From Laspinema palackyanum D2a (lineage in GTDB: Bacteria > Cyanobacteriota > Cyanobacteriia > Cyanobacteriales > Laspinemataceae): DNA of 64,000 nucleotides. Of the stretch, positions 26,080 to 34,994 are shown piece after piece; positions within the stretch are counted from its first letter, which is position 1, and the number at the start of each line of letters is the position of its first letter. Under the pieces are notes generated by a model. The model saw only the letters and a program-made list of their open reading frames with translations, had not been told where the DNA came from and did not search any database. The stretch is from positions 298,542-362,541 of the forward strand of contig JAMXFF010000002.1 of assembly GCA_025370845.1 (NCBI GenBank). Reading direction: 5' to 3'. A program made the translations under genes and the position numbers.

Positions 26080-26994
26080 TTACCCCCCCGACGGCGCATT
26101 ATTCGCCTCAAACTCTCCATCCTGCCATACCCCTTCCACCCGCGTCCCATTGGCAAAAATAAACACCCCTTTGCCATGTCGAACGTGATTTCTAAACTCC
26201 CCTTCATACCGATTGCCATCGGCAAACGTACAGACCCCTCTCCCATTCAATTTTCCCTCACGAAATTGTCCTTCGCACCGGGTCCCATCACCCATAACGT
26301 AAACCCCATTTCCCTGGCGCAGGTTATTTCTAAATTCCCCTTCGTAGCGGTTCCCATTGCCAAAACTACAACTTCCTTTACCGTTTAATTGTCCATTGCG
26401 AAACTCCCCTTGACAGCGCGTGCCATCGGCAAACGCATACACCCCAGTTCCCTGTCTGACATTATTTCTAAACTCGCCTTCGTAGCGATTGCCATTGGCA
26501 AAGGTACAAACCCCTTTCCCGTTCAATTGTCCGTTTTCAAACGTACCGGAACATTGGGTGCCATCGGCAAAGGTATAAACCCCACTGCCTTGAATGATGC
26601 TATTTTGAAATTCCCCTTCGTAGCGGTTGCCGTTAATAAAATTGCAGGTGCCTCTACCGTTGAGTAAATTGTTGCGAAACGTTCCCGAACATTCGCTACC
26701 ATCAGCAAACAGAAAAGTACCATTTCCCTGTCTGACACCATTGGTGAGTTGGCCGTCGTAATAGTTTCCACTGGGAAAAATGCAGATGCCGTTAGGATTT
26801 TCGCTGCTGGAACCGCCATTATTCTGACAGTAAGTGCGGGTAACGCTGCTGGGAACTTGAGCGATTGTCGGTGCGATCGCAGCCGTCCCACTCACCCCCA
26901 TCGCAACCATTGCGGCGATCGCCCATTGGGAACCTGTCCCTTTCCAATCCGTCGTCACTATTTTTGTCTGTCTAAGAAAAACAAATGGCAACAT
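26080..26994 (-). CDS. Exported MORN-repeat protein
   Basis: The 304-residue product has a signal peptide (hydrophobic core near residues 24-42) and nine full MORN units of 23 residues plus a partial tenth (about residues 72-295), of the form RYEGEFRNNVRQGTGVYAF. Every second unit carries two cysteines at fixed places (C at unit positions 2 and 17), giving a 46-residue double repeat with four cysteine pairs. MORN repeats form an extended beta-sheet often linked to membranes or lipids. In the periplasm these cysteines could pair (inference). The C-terminus is Asn/Ser/Gly-rich. Function unknown. Confidence 0.85.
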   Translation of the reverse strand: MLPFVFLRQTKIVTTDWKGTGSQWAIAAMVAMGVSGTAAIAPTIAQVPSSVTRTYCQNNGGSSSENPNGICIFPSGNYYDGQLTNGVRQGNGTFLFADGSECSGTFRNNLLNGRGTCNFINGNRYEGEFQNSIIQGSGVYTFADGTQCSGTFENGQLNGKGVCTFANGNRYEGEFRNNVRQGTGVYAFADGTRCQGEFRNGQLNGKGSCSFGNGNRYEGEFRNNLRQGNGVYVMGDGTRCEGQFREGKLNGRGVCTFADGNRYEGEFRNHVRHGKGVFIFANGTRVEGVWQDGEFEANNAPSGG

Positions 26995-27269
26995 TTTTCC
27001 AAAAAACCTCCGTTTATCGCATTGTAAATCAACTCTGATTGGATTGGCCGATGCTCTCCTTAACCCCGATTAAAACACCCCTTTGCAAGTCAATTCTCCG
27101 GTTACGCTTTGCTATCTTAATGTCTCTATTGAATGATGTCAACTATAAATTTATCTAACCCCTATCCACTAGCAATCCTTATACCGATGTCGTCCCGATG
27201 TTCGGGTAAAAGGGCGAAAAAACGATAGAATCGCGATCGCCTCTCATTATCCTCTCTTGACCACCACTC

Positions 27270-28721
27270 ATGCTGCCATTTTTCCCGTTCTTTCCTATCG
27301 CCCAAACCACTGCAGTTCCCACTCCTGCGCCTGCGGTGCCTCCATCGCAAGTGTTGCCAGAACCGGAACAGATTCCCAGTTTTGACGCTATCCCGGCGAT
27401 CGATGCTTTACCGCCCAAAGAAGTGCAGGATGTTCAAGAGGTGCGTGCTTTACCGGGAGAACTAGATAAGGTGCCGGTTTTTAATAGCAATAGTCCGGAA
27501 GTGGTGCTGACACCGGGCATTTTGCTGTCTACTTTTCCCCCAGAGGGAAAACAAGTACCGGATGCACACTTAAATTTTGCGTTTCAAGGACGATTTGATG
27601 TGTTTGCCCATCATATTGCTAGGGCGCGATCGCCGGAAGAAACTCGCACCTTTTATCAAGGGTTGATGGCGTACAATCCCACCGCAGAAACGGTGACGAT
27701 TGAAGTGTTACAAGCAGGGAGTTATTTAACCAGTCCCGATGCATTATTTATCGAGTTACCGGATATGGTAGAAGATGCGGAAGGAAAGGTGTATTCTGGG
27801 CCGGGAAGTCGCGTAATGAATGCGGTTTTGCGGGGAAACAGACAGGAAATGTTTCCGCAGAAATGGGAGATTCCTCCGGGGGGGATGGTGATGTTAATTA
27901 ATGCGCCGATTCCGGTGGGAACGGTGGTGCCTTCTTCTAATGCGCGATCGACGATGATGCGGTTGTCGAGTAGTGGGGAGGTCTATTTGGCAAATTTAGC
28001 GATGCGAGCGCCCTTGACGGATGATGGCAAAGAACGCGCACCTACTTTAGCCGAATGGCAGCGATTGTTAGAAAATGGTGGGTTTGCAGGGCCGCGAGAT
28101 ACGCCGCCGACTTCTCTGGATCCGAGCAATATCGATGTGGTGTTCGGGCGCGTGGCGGGGGTGGCGCAGGGGTCGCAGTGGCGATCGCATCTCACTGATG
28201 ACCCGAATTCGGAAACTCTCACAATTCCGCCTCTGGGTCAAGCGTTTGCCTATGCGTTGAGTACGGTACATCGCATTACTTTGGGAACGGATCAGATACA
28301 AAGTGCGCCAATGCTGGCACGGTATCCCGATACGGCCTATTTCGCTCATGCTAATTATGGGATAGAATACGATTTGAGCTTGCCATTGTACAATTCTAGC
28401 GATCGAGCGCAGACGGTGAGGTTAGAGTTTTCGTCACCGTTGAAGGAAAATGAGGATATGGATGCACTGTTATTCTTCAATCCGCGCGATCGGCAAGTGT
28501 TCTTTCGCGGGACGATCCGAGTGCGCTATCCCGATGAAAAAGGCGTCACTCAGACGCGCTATCTGCATTTGGTACAGCGACGGGGACAACAGGGAGAACC
28601 GTTGTTGTCCCTGACTCTACCACCGGGCGATCGGCGTTTGGTTGAGGTGGATTTTCTCTATCCTCCCGATGCGACCCCACCGCAAGTGCTGACGGTGAGA
28701 ACGGTGGCAAGTCCGAATTAA
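27270..28721 (+). CDS. DUF3370 family protein
   Basis: The 483-residue product matches the cyanobacterial DUF3370 pattern: a Pro-rich N-terminus, an RALPGELDKVPVFNSNSPEV segment near residue 55, LNFAFQGRFDVFAHHIA, and GLMAYNPT near residue 131, with long beta-rich stretches to VDFLYPP near the end. The family's function is unknown. A conventional signal peptide is not clear, although the first residues (MLPFFPFFPIAQTTA) are hydrophobic and could be a shortened one. It converges with recA across a perfect hairpin. Confidence 0.8.
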   Translation: MLPFFPFFPIAQTTAVPTPAPAVPPSQVLPEPEQIPSFDAIPAIDALPPKEVQDVQEVRALPGELDKVPVFNSNSPEVVLTPGILLSTFPPEGKQVPDAHLNFAFQGRFDVFAHHIARARSPEETRTFYQGLMAYNPTAETVTIEVLQAGSYLTSPDALFIELPDMVEDAEGKVYSGPGSRVMNAVLRGNRQEMFPQKWEIPPGGMVMLINAPIPVGTVVPSSNARSTMMRLSSSGEVYLANLAMRAPLTDDGKERAPTLAEWQRLLENGGFAGPRDTPPTSLDPSNIDVVFGRVAGVAQGSQWRSHLTDDPNSETLTIPPLGQAFAYALSTVHRITLGTDQIQSAPMLARYPDTAYFAHANYGIEYDLSLPLYNSSDRAQTVRLEFSSPLKENEDMDALLFFNPRDRQVFFRGTIRVRYPDEKGVTQTRYLHLVQRRGQQGEPLLSLTLPPGDRRLVEVDFLYPPDATPPQVLTVRTVASPN

Positions 28722-28744
28722 TTGGGGTGGGGAAGAAGCGATCA

Positions 28745-28777
28745 GGAGCATCCCGATTTTGTAAATCGGGATGCTCC
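28745..28777. terminator. Perfect 15-bp hairpin between convergent DUF3370 and recA
   Basis: Arms GGAGCATCCCGATTT (28745-28759) and its exact complement (28763-28777) enclose TGT. It lies between two convergent genes and could terminate both. The left arm recurs at the 5' end of the DUF4384 gene (about 63926-63944), so it is also a dispersed repeat. Confidence 0.6.
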
Positions 28778-28813
28778 CGTTTCTGGTTCTCTTGCTAGAG
28801 ATTGTTTACAGAT

Positions 28814-29920
28814 TTAATCCGCATCCTCCTCATCCACATACTCGACTTCGTAGCCATCTCCATCAATATCATCATCATCATCGCGATTAGAACGTCCTAC
28901 GGAGTTGGCAGAAACCACCGCGCCGAGTTCTAACTGTTCTCGTACCTTCTTCTCGATTTCGTTGGTGATGGGGAGATTTTCTTCCAGATACTTCAGAGAA
29001 TTATCCCGTCCTTGACCGATATTATCTCCGTTGTAGCTATACCAAGCGCCTTTACGACTAATCACGCCGGTTTCTTCTGCCAGGTCAATCAAGCATCCCA
29101 TATTAGAAATGCCTTTGCCGAACAAAATATCAAATTCAGCAATCCGGAAGGGTGGCGCAACTTTATTTTTGGCAACTTTAACCTTCGCCCGAATTCCATA
29201 TTCTTCCGTGCCTTTTTTCAAGGTTTGAATCCGACGGATATCCAGACGGACCGAAGCGTAGAATTTGAGCGCATTTCCCCCGGTGGTGGTTTCCGGGTTG
29301 CCGTAACCGCCAATTTTTTGCCGTAACTGGTTGAGGAAAATCACTGTACAGCCGGATTTACCAATATTTCCGGTAATTTTCCGCAAGGCATGACTCATTA
29401 ACCGCGCTTGTAACCCGATGGTGGGGTCGCCCATTTGGCCCTCGATTTCCGCCCGAGGGACTAGGGCCGCCACGGAGTCAATTACCACGAGGTCCACTGC
29501 TGCCGATCGCACTAACTGATCCGCAATTTCTAGGGCCATCTCTCCCGTATCCGGTTGAGAGACGAGTAGATTTTCGATATCAACTCCCACTTTCGAGGCA
29601 TAACTCGGGTCTAAGGCGTGTTCCGCATCCACAAAAGCAGCTAGTCCCCCAGCTTTTTGAACTTCTGCAAGCGCGTGAAGTGCCAGGGTAGTTTTACCGG
29701 CACTTTCTGGTCCATAAATCTCAATAACGCGGCCTTTTGGCAACCCGCCACCCAGGGCTAAATCGAGAGTAAGCGCCCCTGATGGAATCGTTTCGACCCT
29801 CATCTTGGTGGCATCTCCCAGGCGCATAATCGCCCCTTTGCCAAAGCTTTTCTCAATTTGGGAAAGCACTACTTTTAGGGCCTTGTCTTTTTCAGAATTC
29901 GCTGTGCTTGCTGTAGCCAT
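28814..29920 (-). CDS. recA: Recombinase RecA
   Basis: The 368-residue product is canonical Rec[16 protein letters not shown] near residue 22, Walker [10 protein letters not shown] (residues 70-78), Walker [16 protein letters not shown] (near 142-156), the L2 loop region [21 protein letters not shown] (near 196) and an acidic C-terminal tail rich in D and E. RecA forms the ATP-dependent filament for homologous recombination and, in many bacteria, induces the SOS response. The ATG at 29920 is standard. No LexA-type box was recognised upstream. A TnpB gene on the same strand ends 267 bp upstream. Confidence 0.98.
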   Translation of the reverse strand: MATASTANSEKDKALKVVLSQIEKSFGKGAIMRLGDATKMRVETIPSGALTLDLALGGGLPKGRVIEIYGPESAGKTTLALHALAEVQKAGGLAAFVDAEHALDPSYASKVGVDIENLLVSQPDTGEMALEIADQLVRSAAVDLVVIDSVAALVPRAEIEGQMGDPTIGLQARLMSHALRKITGNIGKSGCTVIFLNQLRQKIGGYGNPETTTGGNALKFYASVRLDIRRIQTLKKGTEEYGIRAKVKVAKNKVAPPFRIAEFDILFGKGISNMGCLIDLAEETGVISRKGAWYSYNGDNIGQGRDNSLKYLEENLPITNEIEKKVREQLELGAVVSANSVGRSNRDDDDDIDGDGYEVEYVDEEDAD

Positions 29921-30064
29921 TATCTTATTTTGGGACTTGCAGATTGGGTATGTTGACTATCTATTCTACATTACTTCAGCTTAGGCTGGAGGGGGGGCAT
30001 GAAAGGTTAAAATTGTTTTAAAACTGGAGTGGCTTCTCCCCCAAGTGGCCGCCCTGCTGGAAAC

Positions 30065-30090
30065 GCTATAAAAGTCTTGCTGATTATAGC
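30065..30090. other. Hairpin between tnpB and recA
   Basis: A 7-bp stem (GCTATAA at 30065-30071, TTATAGC at 30084-30090) lies in the recA upstream region. It could belong to the insertion-sequence end, to the recA leader, or be a terminator for tnpB; the sequence does not decide. Confidence 0.35.
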
Positions 30091-30104
30091 TTTTATTGTT
30101 TGGT

Positions 30105-30240
30105 CCGCTCTCTAAAACTTACTCAAACTTAATTGTATGATGTTTAGTTCCTAGCTTGGATCTTCGCAGACCTTTCCATCACTAGGCTTACACGGCTGAA
30201 CTATCCGCGTTTTCCAAATTAATTGAGGCATTTAAGTCAC
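30105..30240 (-). ncRNA. Candidate omegaRNA (reRNA) region at tnpB 3' end
   Basis: In IS200/IS605 elements the guide RNA scaffold overlaps the end of tnpB and runs to the right end of the element. By position, this stretch should hold it, and a GGATC/GACC-type stem is present near 30160-30175. No defined scaffold fold was identified, so this is placement by family knowledge only. Confidence 0.3.
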
Positions 30241-31258
30241 GATCAATTGAGAGGTGACAGTTCGGACAGTCATACTGTCTTTTGTCTAGGGGCATTTTTT
30301 GTCGTTGTCCACAGTTGGAACAGATCTGTGAACTGGGATACCACGGGTCAATCAGCGTTAATTTGCTCCCATACCACCCGCATTTGTACTCAATCTGGCG
30401 ACGGAACTCATAAAAACCCCCATCCGCAATAGCGCCAGCCAGCTTATGATTTTTGAGCATCCCTGACACATTTAAGTCTTCAATTTTTACTTCACCGTGG
30501 TTTTTGGCTAAGTAAGTTGTTAACTTATGTAAATGGTCGGCTCTAATATTGGCGATGCGTCGGTGAGCTTTCGCTAACTTGAGTTTAGTTTTTTCTCGGT
30601 TTTTACCTCCTTTTTGACGGCGACTTAGCTCTTTCTGGAGTTTGGCTAATTTTTTCTTGGCCTGACGATAGGCTTTTGGGTTGGGATAGGTTTTTCCATC
30701 GCTCAGGGTGGCCAGAGTTTTGATTCCTAAATCTACCCCAATCCGCTCTCTTACTTTGGGAGTCGCCTGGGGTTCCACATCAATTTTGAAGGAAATATAC
30801 CAGTCTCCTGCCCGTTTACTAATCGTGACGTTTTTGGGATTGACTGGGGGTAACTCTTCATGGCTTTTTACCCAACCAATCCGAGGTAGCTTCACCCAAT
30901 AACCCAAAATGTTAATGCTTCCTTCCAGGTAAAAACTATCCTTGATGTTCTTTTTCTTAAACTTGGGGAAACCTGTCCCTTTAACTTGCCAAACTCGCTT
31001 AAACGCTTTATTTAGGTTACGCAACGCTTCTTGAGGGCTACATTTAGATACCTCATAGTACCAAGGATTTTGACTTTTGACCTCGGCTACTAATCTTTTG
31101 TGTAAGTCTATGGCGCTTGGGAGTCTACCTCCGGCTTCTGCTATTTCCTTACAGGTAGCGAGTCCCCAATTCCAAGCGTGTCGAGCGACTCCGGCGTGCT
31201 TATTCATGAGCGTTCGTTGTCGGTTATTTAAGTCTAGCTTGGTCTTAAAGCTCTTCAC
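30188..31258 (-). CDS. tnpB: RNA-guided nuclease TnpB (IS200/IS605 OrfB family)
   Basis: The 356-residue product keeps all RuvC-like catalytic elements: the first Asp in RIGVDLGIKTLA (near residue 175), Glu in VKIEDLNVSGM (near 258) and the last Asp in SIDRDLNASINL (near 340), with a four-cysteine zinc finger (CSNCGQ and CPNC) between them. TnpB enzymes cut DNA guided by a right-end RNA and favour element retention. The start is GTG at 31258 with GAGGAG about 11 nt upstream. Reading past the stop in another frame gives further residues (GTKHHTIKFE near 30115-30140), so the tail may be frame-disrupted. The catalytic core looks intact. Confidence 0.93.
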   Translation of the reverse strand: MKSFKTKLDLNNRQRTLMNKHAGVARHAWNWGLATCKEIAEAGGRLPSAIDLHKRLVAEVKSQNPWYYEVSKCSPQEALRNLNKAFKRVWQVKGTGFPKFKKKNIKDSFYLEGSINILGYWVKLPRIGWVKSHEELPPVNPKNVTISKRAGDWYISFKIDVEPQATPKVRERIGVDLGIKTLATLSDGKTYPNPKAYRQAKKKLAKLQKELSRRQKGGKNREKTKLKLAKAHRRIANIRADHLHKLTTYLAKNHGEVKIEDLNVSGMLKNHKLAGAIADGGFYEFRRQIEYKCGWYGSKLTLIDPWYPSSQICSNCGQRQKMPLDKRQYDCPNCHLSIDRDLNASINLENADSSAV

Positions 31259-31488
31259 TGACTTTTTTCACTCCTCAACAATCTTTTTGTTTGGGTGACC
31301 TCACGCTACCATAAAGACTAGCAGAAAACAATGGAGATGGTGATCCTCTTGCCGCGATTTTTGCGGCTGAGGTCATCCCAAACCTACTCATCTCCTTATG
31401 ATAGCATCAAAAATGAGTAAGTTTAAAAAACTTTAGGTAGAAATTTAAACCCTGTTTCCAGCCCTGCTTACCCCCAAAAGAACTGTTC

Positions 31489-32721
31489 ATGAATGAGTCA
31501 AACACCTATCAAATGCTGACGGATACGGCCCTATCGGTGGCTGGATTGACTGCCTACATCCAAGAGTTGTTGGAGTTGGATACGCAACTGCGGCAAGTCT
31601 GGGTGATGGGGGAGGTTTCGAGTGCCAATCACCATCGCAGTGGGCTGTTTTTCACGTTGCAGGAACCGGATGGGAGTGCGACGATTCGCTGTGTGGTTTG
31701 GAATTCGCAGCTTGAAAAATTGGTGCAGACGCCTTCAAGGGGGGAGCAAATTTTGGTTTTGGGTAGTATTCGGATGTATCCGAAGCGGGGAGAGTATCAG
31801 CTAACGGTGTGGCAGGGGTTTCCGGCAGGGGAAGGGTTGCAGGCCCTGCGATACCGCCAGTTGCGATCGCGCTTGGAAGCGGAAGGGTTATTTGATGCTG
31901 ACCGAAAGCGCCCCTTACCTCGTCATCCGCAGATTATCGCGGTGGTGTCGTCTCCCCAGGCAGCAGCATGGGGGGATATTCAGCGAACGCTCAATCAGCG
32001 TTATCCGGGATTGCGGGTGTTGCTATCTCCGGCAACGGTTCAGGGGGAATTGGCCCCGGCTTCGATTGCTTCGGCGATCGCCCGGGTGGAGGCGGATCAT
32101 CGCGCTGAGGTGCTGATTTTGGCCCGGGGTGGGGGCGCTTCGGAGGATTTGGCTTGTTTTAATGATGAACGAGTAGTCAGGGCAATTTCCGAATGTTCGA
32201 TTCCGGTGATTACGGGAATTGGACATGAACGAGATGAATCTCTGGCGGATTTAGTGGCGGATGTTAGAACGTCCACTCCCACTGCTGCGGCTGAAATTGT
32301 GGTGCCAGAATTGGCGAGTTTGTATGTAGAACATCGGTCCCGGGTGGAACGGGTGAAAGCGACGATGGTTGAGCAGATGGCGCAGGAAGTTGAAGGGATT
32401 AATCAGTTGCGATCGCGGTTGTATCGGTTACCGTTAGAACGACAGATTAAGGAAGATTGGCAATCTCTGCAATGGCTACAAAAAAGGCTGGTGCAAGCGA
32501 CGTTAAAACAAGGCGATCGGGCGCAACAGCGTTGTGAGTTGTTACGGCAAAAGTTAGGAACGTTGGACCCGCAAAAGGTGTTACAACGGGGCTATGCGGT
32601 GTTGAAGAAAGAGGATGGGGCGATCGCACGCAGTAGCAGTGACTTAGTGCCCGGGGAGGAGGCAGTCGTGCAACTGGCTCAAGGTCAGGTGAAGGTGCAA
32701 ATTACGGAGATTTTGGAGTAA
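31489..32721 (+). CDS. xseA: Exodeoxyribonuclease VII large subunit
   Basis: The 410-residue product shows the XseA layout: an N-terminal OB fold (VWVMGEVSSANHHRSGLFFT, near residues 38-57), the catalytic region with PQIIAVVSSPQAAAWGDI (near 147-164), LILARGGGASEDLACFND (near 209) and TGIGHERDESLADLVADVR with TSTPTAAAE (near 240-268), then a long helical coiled region and a short C-terminal beta segment. The enzyme degrades single-stranded DNA with the small subunit XseB. No xseB follows in this window, so that subunit must be encoded elsewhere. M13 is an alternative start. Confidence 0.95.
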   Translation: MNESNTYQMLTDTALSVAGLTAYIQELLELDTQLRQVWVMGEVSSANHHRSGLFFTLQEPDGSATIRCVVWNSQLEKLVQTPSRGEQILVLGSIRMYPKRGEYQLTVWQGFPAGEGLQALRYRQLRSRLEAEGLFDADRKRPLPRHPQIIAVVSSPQAAAWGDIQRTLNQRYPGLRVLLSPATVQGELAPASIASAIARVEADHRAEVLILARGGGASEDLACFNDERVVRAISECSIPVITGIGHERDESLADLVADVRTSTPTAAAEIVVPELASLYVEHRSRVERVKATMVEQMAQEVEGINQLRSRLYRLPLERQIKEDWQSLQWLQKRLVQATLKQGDRAQQRCELLRQKLGTLDPQKVLQRGYAVLKKEDGAIARSSSDLVPGEEAVVQLAQGQVKVQITEILE

Positions 32722-32774
32722 TGTTTTATTGAAGCATCGGGTAGGTTTCTGGAGGCATAGCCTCGAATTGTGCA

Positions 32775-32795
32775 TGACTTGGCTCTGCCAAGTCA
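32775..32795. repeat. TGACTTGGC palindrome
   Basis: Arms TGACTTGGC (32775-32783) and GCCAAGTCA (32787-32795) around TCT, between the convergent xseA and cyclase genes. A related palindrome followed by CGAGG lies at about 15272-15298. Confidence 0.65.
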
Positions 32796-32837
32796 CGAGG
32801 TGAGAGGTGGTCGGGTACTTACTATGTACTCCTCCCC

Positions 32838-34817
32838 CTACATCAAAACCTGATAGATATTTACGGGCTGTTCTCGACCTTTTAATTGGACGCTCCCGAT
32901 ACATTGGGTGGGAAATTGTCCTTGGATATAATGATAAGTTTCTTCTCCGATTAAAATCCGACAAATCCCCCCATCTAAGGTTTTATCGTAACTTTCCAAG
33001 CGGGCGGCGATGTTGACTGTATCTCCTAGTACGGTATAATTTAACCGTTGGCGAGAGCCGAGACTCCCGGCGAAGACTGTGCCGGTGGAGATGCCGACAC
33101 GCATGGCGACGGTGGGACGACCTTGAGCTTGCCATTGTTGATTGAGCGATCGCAATTTTTTCCCCATCGCGACTGCACAAGCTACAGCGGCGATCGCATC
33201 TCCGGCCATTTCATCTGATCGGGTCCGGGGAATCGGCACCCCAAACACCGCCATAATGGCATCTCCAATAAATTTATCTACGACCCCATCATGGTCTAAC
33301 ACAATCCCTGACATGGCTTTCATATACTCATTTAGCCACAGCATTAAGGTTTGGGCGTCGCTTTGTTCCGTAATTCGGGTAAACCCTTGCAGGTCAGTAA
33401 ATAGCACTGTTGCGGTCATTTGCTGCCCTAAAATCTGCCCTTCTTTGAGTAATTCATGACGACTATTCCACACCGCTTGAGCAATTTTTGGGGAAACGTG
33501 CTGACCCAACAAATTCATCACGGTTTGGCGGTTTTCACTTTCGATATAAGCGGTATAGCCGACCATTGCCACCGCTGAAGTGATTAAGGCCATTAAGGGG
33601 GGGACAATGGGTATCCACCATCCCGCTAAAAAGATTAAAAAGCCTCCGCCAATCGACCCACAGGAGACTAGGGCGAGAAGCATAATTTTGGAACGAATTC
33701 GCAAGAATCTCCAGCCTAATATTGCCCCCACCCCAGACCATAGGAAAATCCAGAACCCCTCCACTGAATCGGACCAAACGGCGATGGACCGTCTTCCCTC
33801 CAGCGCCCCACTTAATAACTGGGTCACTGCATCTGCATGAACTTCTACCCCTGCCGGTGCGGTGAGATAGCTATTGCTATAAGAAGTAAAAAATTTATCT
33901 TTAAGACTGGCGGCAGTAGAGCCAATTAAGACAATGCGATCGCGAAAAAAATCCGGGGAAATCTGGTTTTCTAAAACAGCAGTCATAGACACTGTATCAA
34001 AAACATGGCAATGTTGTATCCAACTTCGGCACAGATGATTACGGGGGTTGAATAAAATTTGAATCCCTCCGGCATCGACGCCTATATAACCGCCATCATT
34101 TGCAGTTAAGCGGACAAACGAGGTTTTTCCCAATCCCAGTTTATACCGTTCCCGGTCTAGTAATTCAAATCCGATGCCCTGGGGTTTTAAATACTCTAAC
34201 GCCAATTTTACCGGAAAACTATAAATAGTTTTATTATTTCTATCCTTAACGGACAGTAAAATCCGCCGAACTTTGCCATCACGGTCTAATAGAATATCTG
34301 CCGCCCCCACCTGTCCGAGTTCGCTTAATTGAGTCGGAGGGGCAACAGAATCCCCATAAGCATTTCCGGTTACTTTCTGAATTCCGATTAAGTTCGGCGT
34401 TGAAGCGAACACCTTGGTGAGCTGCTCATGTCCCGGTTCTACGGGGAGGTCCCGATAAATATCGAGTCCAATCACGGCAGGTTCATGACTTTTAATGGTT
34501 TCCAGTAATTGCGCTAACACTTGGTCAGGAATCGGCCAGGTTTTAGCGCGTTGAATGTCCGATTCATTGATGGCAACAATGGCAATCCGCGAATCGGTGG
34601 GTTCCATAGGACGCCACCGAAAAAAGAGGTCAAGGGTGGCCCATTCTAGTAGTTGCAAGACGCCTAAACTTCGCAGGGCAATGGTCAAAATTGCCACGGT
34701 GGGGGCGGTGATGAATATCCCACGCCATTCCCATAAAACCTGCTTAATTTTTTTCGCCGTCACATCGGGAGACTGTCTGATAAAAAATCCGGGTTTGGGT
34801 ACATTTCGATTAAACAT
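32838..34817 (-). CDS. CHASE2-domain class III adenylate cyclase
   Basis: The 659-residue product has an N-terminal membrane helix, an extracytoplasmic CHASE2 domain (about residues 60-340, with RIAIVAINESDIQ and DRIVLIGSTAASLKDKFFTS), three further membrane helices (about 355-430) and a C-terminal cyclase domain. Catalytic residues are visible: metal Asp475 and Asp519, Lys515 (DKFIGD) and Asp599 (LGDTVN), the pair typical of adenine specificity, plus Asn602 and Arg606. It should make cAMP in response to a periplasmic signal sensed by CHASE2. A DUF928 gene lies just upstream on the same strand, a pairing seen with CHASE2 proteins in cyanobacteria. Confidence 0.92.
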   Translation of the reverse strand: MFNRNVPKPGFFIRQSPDVTAKKIKQVLWEWRGIFITAPTVAILTIALRSLGVLQLLEWATLDLFFRWRPMEPTDSRIAIVAINESDIQRAKTWPIPDQVLAQLLETIKSHEPAVIGLDIYRDLPVEPGHEQLTKVFASTPNLIGIQKVTGNAYGDSVAPPTQLSELGQVGAADILLDRDGKVRRILLSVKDRNNKTIYSFPVKLALEYLKPQGIGFELLDRERYKLGLGKTSFVRLTANDGGYIGVDAGGIQILFNPRNHLCRSWIQHCHVFDTVSMTAVLENQISPDFFRDRIVLIGSTAASLKDKFFTSYSNSYLTAPAGVEVHADAVTQLLSGALEGRRSIAVWSDSVEGFWIFLWSGVGAILGWRFLRIRSKIMLLALVSCGSIGGGFLIFLAGWWIPIVPPLMALITSAVAMVGYTAYIESENRQTVMNLLGQHVSPKIAQAVWNSRHELLKEGQILGQQMTATVLFTDLQGFTRITEQSDAQTLMLWLNEYMKAMSGIVLDHDGVVDKFIGDAIMAVFGVPIPRTRSDEMAGDAIAAVACAVAMGKKLRSLNQQWQAQGRPTVAMRVGISTGTVFAGSLGSRQRLNYTVLGDTVNIAARLESYDKTLDGGICRILIGEETYHYIQGQFPTQCIGSVQLKGREQPVNIYQVLM

Positions 34818-34994
34818 TAGGGCAGGGGGAGAGGATAAAGAAATCGAAACCGTTAATATTTCAGATTAAATATAGATTCACCCCGATTAGATAGCCAACG
34901 GATCTGAGGATTATTCAATCGGGTTCGGTTGGACCCCACCGGATGGGGGCGATCGAGGATTGATCACCCAGAAGTGTCTCGGATCCGGGTCCGT

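Larger units (their letters stand above)
30100..31430 (-). mobile_element. TnpB-only IS200/IS605-type element (boundaries approximate)
   Basis: The element carries tnpB and no tnpA. Upstream of tnpB lies a set of imperfect hairpins suitable for an IS605-type left end: GCCGC/GCGGC (31351-31355 with 31363-31367) nested in GGAGATG/CATCTCC (31333-31339 with 31389-31395). AAACTTACTCA reads on the minus strand near 31420 and its complement near 30113, which may mark or flank the two ends. Exact ends cannot be fixed without an empty site. Confidence 0.5.
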
